Shown here piece by piece: positions 28,975 through 40,000 of a stretch of DNA of 40,000 nucleotides. Source of the stretch: Sphaeroforma sirkka. Taxonomy: Eukaryota; Opisthokonta; Ichthyosporea; Ichthyophonida. The position numbers and the translations under genes are program-made. Position 1 is the stretch's first letter. Every line of letters starts with the position of its first letter. Location: contig LUCW03002170.1 in NCBI GenBank assembly GCA_001586965.3, positions 62,501-102,500 of the forward strand, given 5' to 3'. The notes under the pieces are model-generated. The model made no database searches, was not told the origin of the DNA, and saw only the letters and a list, made by a program, of their open reading frames with translations.

Positions 28975-29141
28975 CGAGCGATGATGCAGTCAATGTAGTA
29001 AACGTACGGGCTTACAAACTGACACAAGCGTAGTGTCACTCTATAAGTCTTCCCTATTCGATCTAACCACCTGTTTATCGAGTAGTAAACATCCATAACA
29101 ATATTTACAAAAATAGGTGTCGTAAATGCAAGCACACATAC

Positions 29142-36512
<7,371 letters not shown>

Positions 36513-36813
36513 AAGGGGTAATGAATAGGTTGCGAAACCACACGCCGCCGTCCGAGAGAGAACTTACAGTTTATATGAATGGATAGAAATACGTATACGC
36601 AAATGGACATATAGCCTGCGAATACAATATATAAAACCATACACACCTACAAGTTGAATGCAAAATCCACTTTCATGTAGTACTACTGTCGCAAATGTTA
36701 CAGCACATGCAGATAAATAGATGTTTATATACTGTTGGACGTGGTTTCGCTGTGTGTCGGCGCAGATGTATAGCTGTTGGCCAGTATACGAAATAATTGG
36801 AAAAGATTAACGC

Positions 36814-36818
<5 letters not shown>

Positions 36819-36862
<44 letters not shown>

Positions 36863-36951
36863 TATATTTCTATATATATATACATACATACATACATACA
36901 TGCATACATGCCTACATTTATACATAAACACACACATATATACATACATTT

Positions 36952-37044
<93 letters not shown>

Positions 37045-37119
37045 CGCACACACACATATATATACACACACACACACACACATAATATATATATATATGT
37101 ATGTTTATATATAGATGGA

Positions 37120-37164
<45 letters not shown>

Positions 37165-37165
37165 T
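36819..37165. repeat. Compound TA/CA/CATA microsatellite
   Basis: Blocks of (TA)n, (CATA)n and (CA)n alternate, upstream of the aquaporin exons on the minus strand. The open frames in both strands here are repeat artefacts. Confidence 0.95.
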
Positions 37166-37259
37166 AGAAGACAAAATCACACCGAGAGCCACATTCATTA
37201 TTGTTGGAATGGTGCATTTGTCTACTGCACATTGTACGCTATCTCGTATTGCCAACTAG

Positions 37260-39585
37260 AATTGAGGAGAGTATGTGGCATCGCGACATAGGGTTTAACA
37301 CAATCAACTCATGAAAAATGTACTCGTGATTTGCTATTACCAATTGCACTACTTAAGCTAGAAATCTGAAAATCTTCACCGGTAATATACATAGCGTCGA
37401 ATGCAAAACGATTTGAAGAGTGTCTTCGAGTATATCAAAGTTCTCAGTACGAAAATGGGTTGCTTTTCACTATACGCGCCAGCGGTATAATCACGCTGAA
37501 ATTTGAAGGCCAATTCACCAGTCGCTCTAATAAAAAACTAGAGAGAAGTATGCTAGTATACATTGCTGTATGTATTGAGTTGTATTGGCCGTTCACAATT
37601 CAACACCATACAATATACGTACACAGCACTGGGTCGGGATATTCGAGATGCACAACACATACAGATTGCAACCATCGTGGCCAGCATCTCCGCTACGAAT
37701 TGTACACCCAGGGACGCCATCCTTGCATAGATGCAACTGTATTGAAGGCTAGTATCTTTACGCGCGTGTATATTCTGCTGGAATCAGATCTGTCACTTAA
37801 CTACAAACAGAGGTCAGCAGTATGGGGAGAACACTGTAAAGTGAGAGAATGATAAGTGTGGTGAAGCAATATGTTGTCCGGAGAGGGTTTCCGCTTCACC
37901 CCACCCCCCCCCCCCCCCCTCCTCCTCCTTCAAAACAACAGACATAAGTCATGAATAGTGATAGATACTACATCTGCATGGATATTCAGGATTCGGCACC
38001 AATGTGACGTCGAGGATTGGATATTCAATACCTTCTAGAACACTGAATGGACCATGTACACTAAATATGGCATATTTAGGGCTGCTCGATTTCCTCTGCA
38101 GGGCTGCAGACCGCAGTTCCCACTTCCCTTAACACATATTCTATTAAAAAAATAGTGTCCAGCCAAACAGAAAACCGCATAAAAAGCCAAATTAGTCTTA
38201 AAAAAAAAATAATAGAAAAGGCCTACGTCAGTACTCAGTACTATGTGGTATGTAAGTACGGGGCCCGGGCTAACCGCTATCGGCTATCGCGACAACCACC
38301 ACCAATTTATTTGTTTTGCCAAAATTTGCATCTCCTGAATAGCGTATAGCTATTGGTTAACAACTAAATCTTTCCTCTGCAAATTCCTCTCGAGAGATTT
38401 TTTATTTTTGAGATCAGTTGTGCTGCTGTTAAAATAAATGAGTACTGCGAGTATATTTTACAATTTTAACGAATACAAACGAACACTCTGCACTTCTCTC
38501 ACTCTCTCGGACTCTCGCTCCTCTTGTGTGAGGAGTTTAGTCAGTTGACCACTTCTCTCTCAAGTTTCAAGTGTCAACTCTCAACCCAACGTCACAACAA
38601 GTGAGAGAAAACTGAAGAGACTAGTAGAGAGAGTCAAGTTGACTCTTACTATGGGAGTTACGGCTCGAGAGTCACGACATCAGTGACACTGACAGTCGTG
38701 AGACGACAGTTGTACTGTTTTTTCATTTTGTTTGTATTCAACTATTGTTTCAAAAAAACAAACTGAAAGTAACATTGAGAAACAAAACGAAAGGACGTTT
38801 GTTTTTAAAAAAAATCAAATATTTCTAGTACAACTACATACCCATGAGCTGCCCTTTTTGGTTCCTATTGCCGGGTCCTTCTGCGGTAAACGCTATTGGG
38901 GGGTTCAAATTATAATTGAAAAAAAAAACAACAGTAATATATATAAATAAATAAATAACTACTGGTCGATGGAAGCCTGGGGAGGCTGGGACAGACATTC
39001 CAACAGCCGCATGTGAGGACTTACCGCTTACGAGTTACGACAGGTCTGAGGAAGATCGTAATATTTTTATTATTAGTATCAGGTATCTTTATACTGACTG
39101 TATAGTGTTTGTAAAAAAAAATACAAGACCGTCAGGGCGGCGTCGGCTGTCGAGGCTAGAGTCTCTCTCGCTCTCTCTCGAGATGTCGAGTGTCGAGGCA
39201 TTGACGAGAGACTGTCACTGTGTCACAGTGTCCTGAGAGGCTGAGACTCGTGACGTGACATCAGATGACTCATGACAAGTTTCTGAACAAAAATCATTAC
39301 TGTTGTGAAGCGTAAAACTGTGCTTGTATGTGGATAACGATTGCAACACTTTTTTACAAGTTCACATGATGAAGCATATATGGCGAATATATATTCCACA
39401 TGGACGAAGGGTATATGGCATACATATATTGCAATACATATACAGAAAGACCTAGCGTGGTACGCAGATAGTGATGCACAGTGGTGGCAAATTCGCTAAG
39501 CAATAGGAGATGGGCGTACACTGTACAGTAGTCACTCTAACCAAAAGATAATCAACTAAGCAAGTCTACATACTAGTCTATACCA
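37260..39585. other. Intergenic stretch: one open frame, poly-C tract, cryptically simple blocks
   Basis: A 130-codon plus-strand frame (37460-37852) has no recognised domain. A run of 16 C lies at 37904-37919. Two blocks (about 38485-38715 and 39125-39285) are enriched in GAC/GTC and CTC/GAG trimers and include the palindrome AGAGTCAAGTTGACTCT at 38631-38647. No exon is supported. Confidence 0.4.
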
Positions 39586-39780
39586 ATGTTAACTGTATCC
39601 ATCCGATTCCTCGTGGTACTCGGATGTCTCACCACAGAGCTCAAGCCTTTTGTGGGCGCAATTCCGTATTTCCATGCGGTGAACAACTACGATGCAAATG
39701 GCAATGTTTGCCCCTTGTACTCAGAGTCGGGTGCATGCCCCGCAATATGTGTCACATCCGTCGACTTGTGTCCGCCTGAA
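39586..39780 (+). CDS. First exon of a secreted cysteine-rich protein (partial)
   Basis: ATG 39586 begins a 65-codon exon ending at a GTAAGT donor (39781), phase 0. The first residues form a signal peptide (basic R7, hydrophobic FLVVLGCL), with likely cleavage before about residue 25. The mature part has a regular pattern of cysteines paired with proline (CPLYSESGACPAICV and LCPPE), typical of extracellular disulfide-rich domains. The family is not identified because later exons lie beyond the window, after a (TA)n intron. An adhesion or matrix role is a guess from the signal peptide and Cys pattern. Confidence 0.6.
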
Positions 39781-39834
39781 GTAAGTATAACCAGCAGAAT
39801 GTGTTGGATTGATATCAACGAATATCAATCCATA

Positions 39835-40000
<166 letters not shown>

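Noticed and set aside
36673..37255. Overlapping open frames rich in Tyr, Ile, His and Thr
   Set aside because: They follow compound TA/CA/CATA microsatellites and have no coding signature.
37460..37852. 130-codon plus-strand frame as a gene
   Set aside because: No recognisable domain, signal or neighbouring exon; kept only as a note in the intergenic entry.

Overview
This is a piece of a eukaryotic nuclear genome. The genes are split by GT-AG introns with conserved exon phases (sds22 introns run from 168 to 1096 bp), there is no operon structure, and the spaces are full of TA/CA microsatellites, minisatellites and decayed retrotransposons. The species cannot be named from the sequence alone. 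An intron-rich unicellular holozoan or similar protist with mid-size introns would fit, but that is a weak inference.

Layout. 1-750: upstream flank with a striking cluster of AACGTAAA motifs. 751-7021 (+): a complete 8-exon gene for the leucine-rich-repeat protein phosphatase 1 regulator Sds22 (PPP1R7), 349 codons, with AATAAA signals just after the stop. About 7.1-11.1 kb: intergenic DNA with a decayed gag/protease-like retroelement fragment (8.5-9.8 kb) and a 260-bp tandem duplication. About 11.16-17.44 kb (-): a long, broken LINE-type (non-LTR) retrotransposon with a possible ORF1, an endonuclease, a reverse transcriptase, a C-terminal region and a terminal A-rich tract. 17.5-20.35 kb (+): a decayed retroelement with TATA box, gag-like ORF, RT, RNase H and a downstream Pol region that together look DIRS-like (tyrosine-recombinase class). 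A 31-bp tandem array follows it. 20.4-22.3 kb (+): a Copia (Ty1) element with a deletion that joins the Gag zinc knuckle directly to RT. 22.3-28.7 kb: mostly unassigned DNA with an LTR-like TATA box and hairpin (22.86-22.92 kb) and, on the minus strand at 25.85-26.95 kb, a chain of five phase-matched exons of an unidentified gene, possibly the C-terminal part of an acid-sphingomyelinase-like phosphodiesterase.

28.8-36.6 kb (-): an aquaporin/aquaglyceroporin gene of at least eight exons whose phases all match. Both pore boxes deviate from NPA (NPC and NAA), and loop C between TM3 and TM4 is expanded to about 200 residues encoded by several extra exons. Its introns and flanks carry a 69-bp tandem repeat, two blocks of a 33-bp minisatellite flanking a foldback element, a 48/49-bp array and a 126-bp duplication that copies a splice acceptor. 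36.6-39.58 kb: microsatellites and two cryptically simple GAC/GAG-rich blocks. 39586-39780 (+): first exon of a secreted cysteine-rich protein whose next exon lies beyond the window.

The three recognised host genes (Sds22, aquaporin, secreted Cys-rich protein) are not evidently linked in function. No prokaryotic-type gene cluster, CRISPR array, rRNA or tRNA was found. The most unusual item is the aquaporin.
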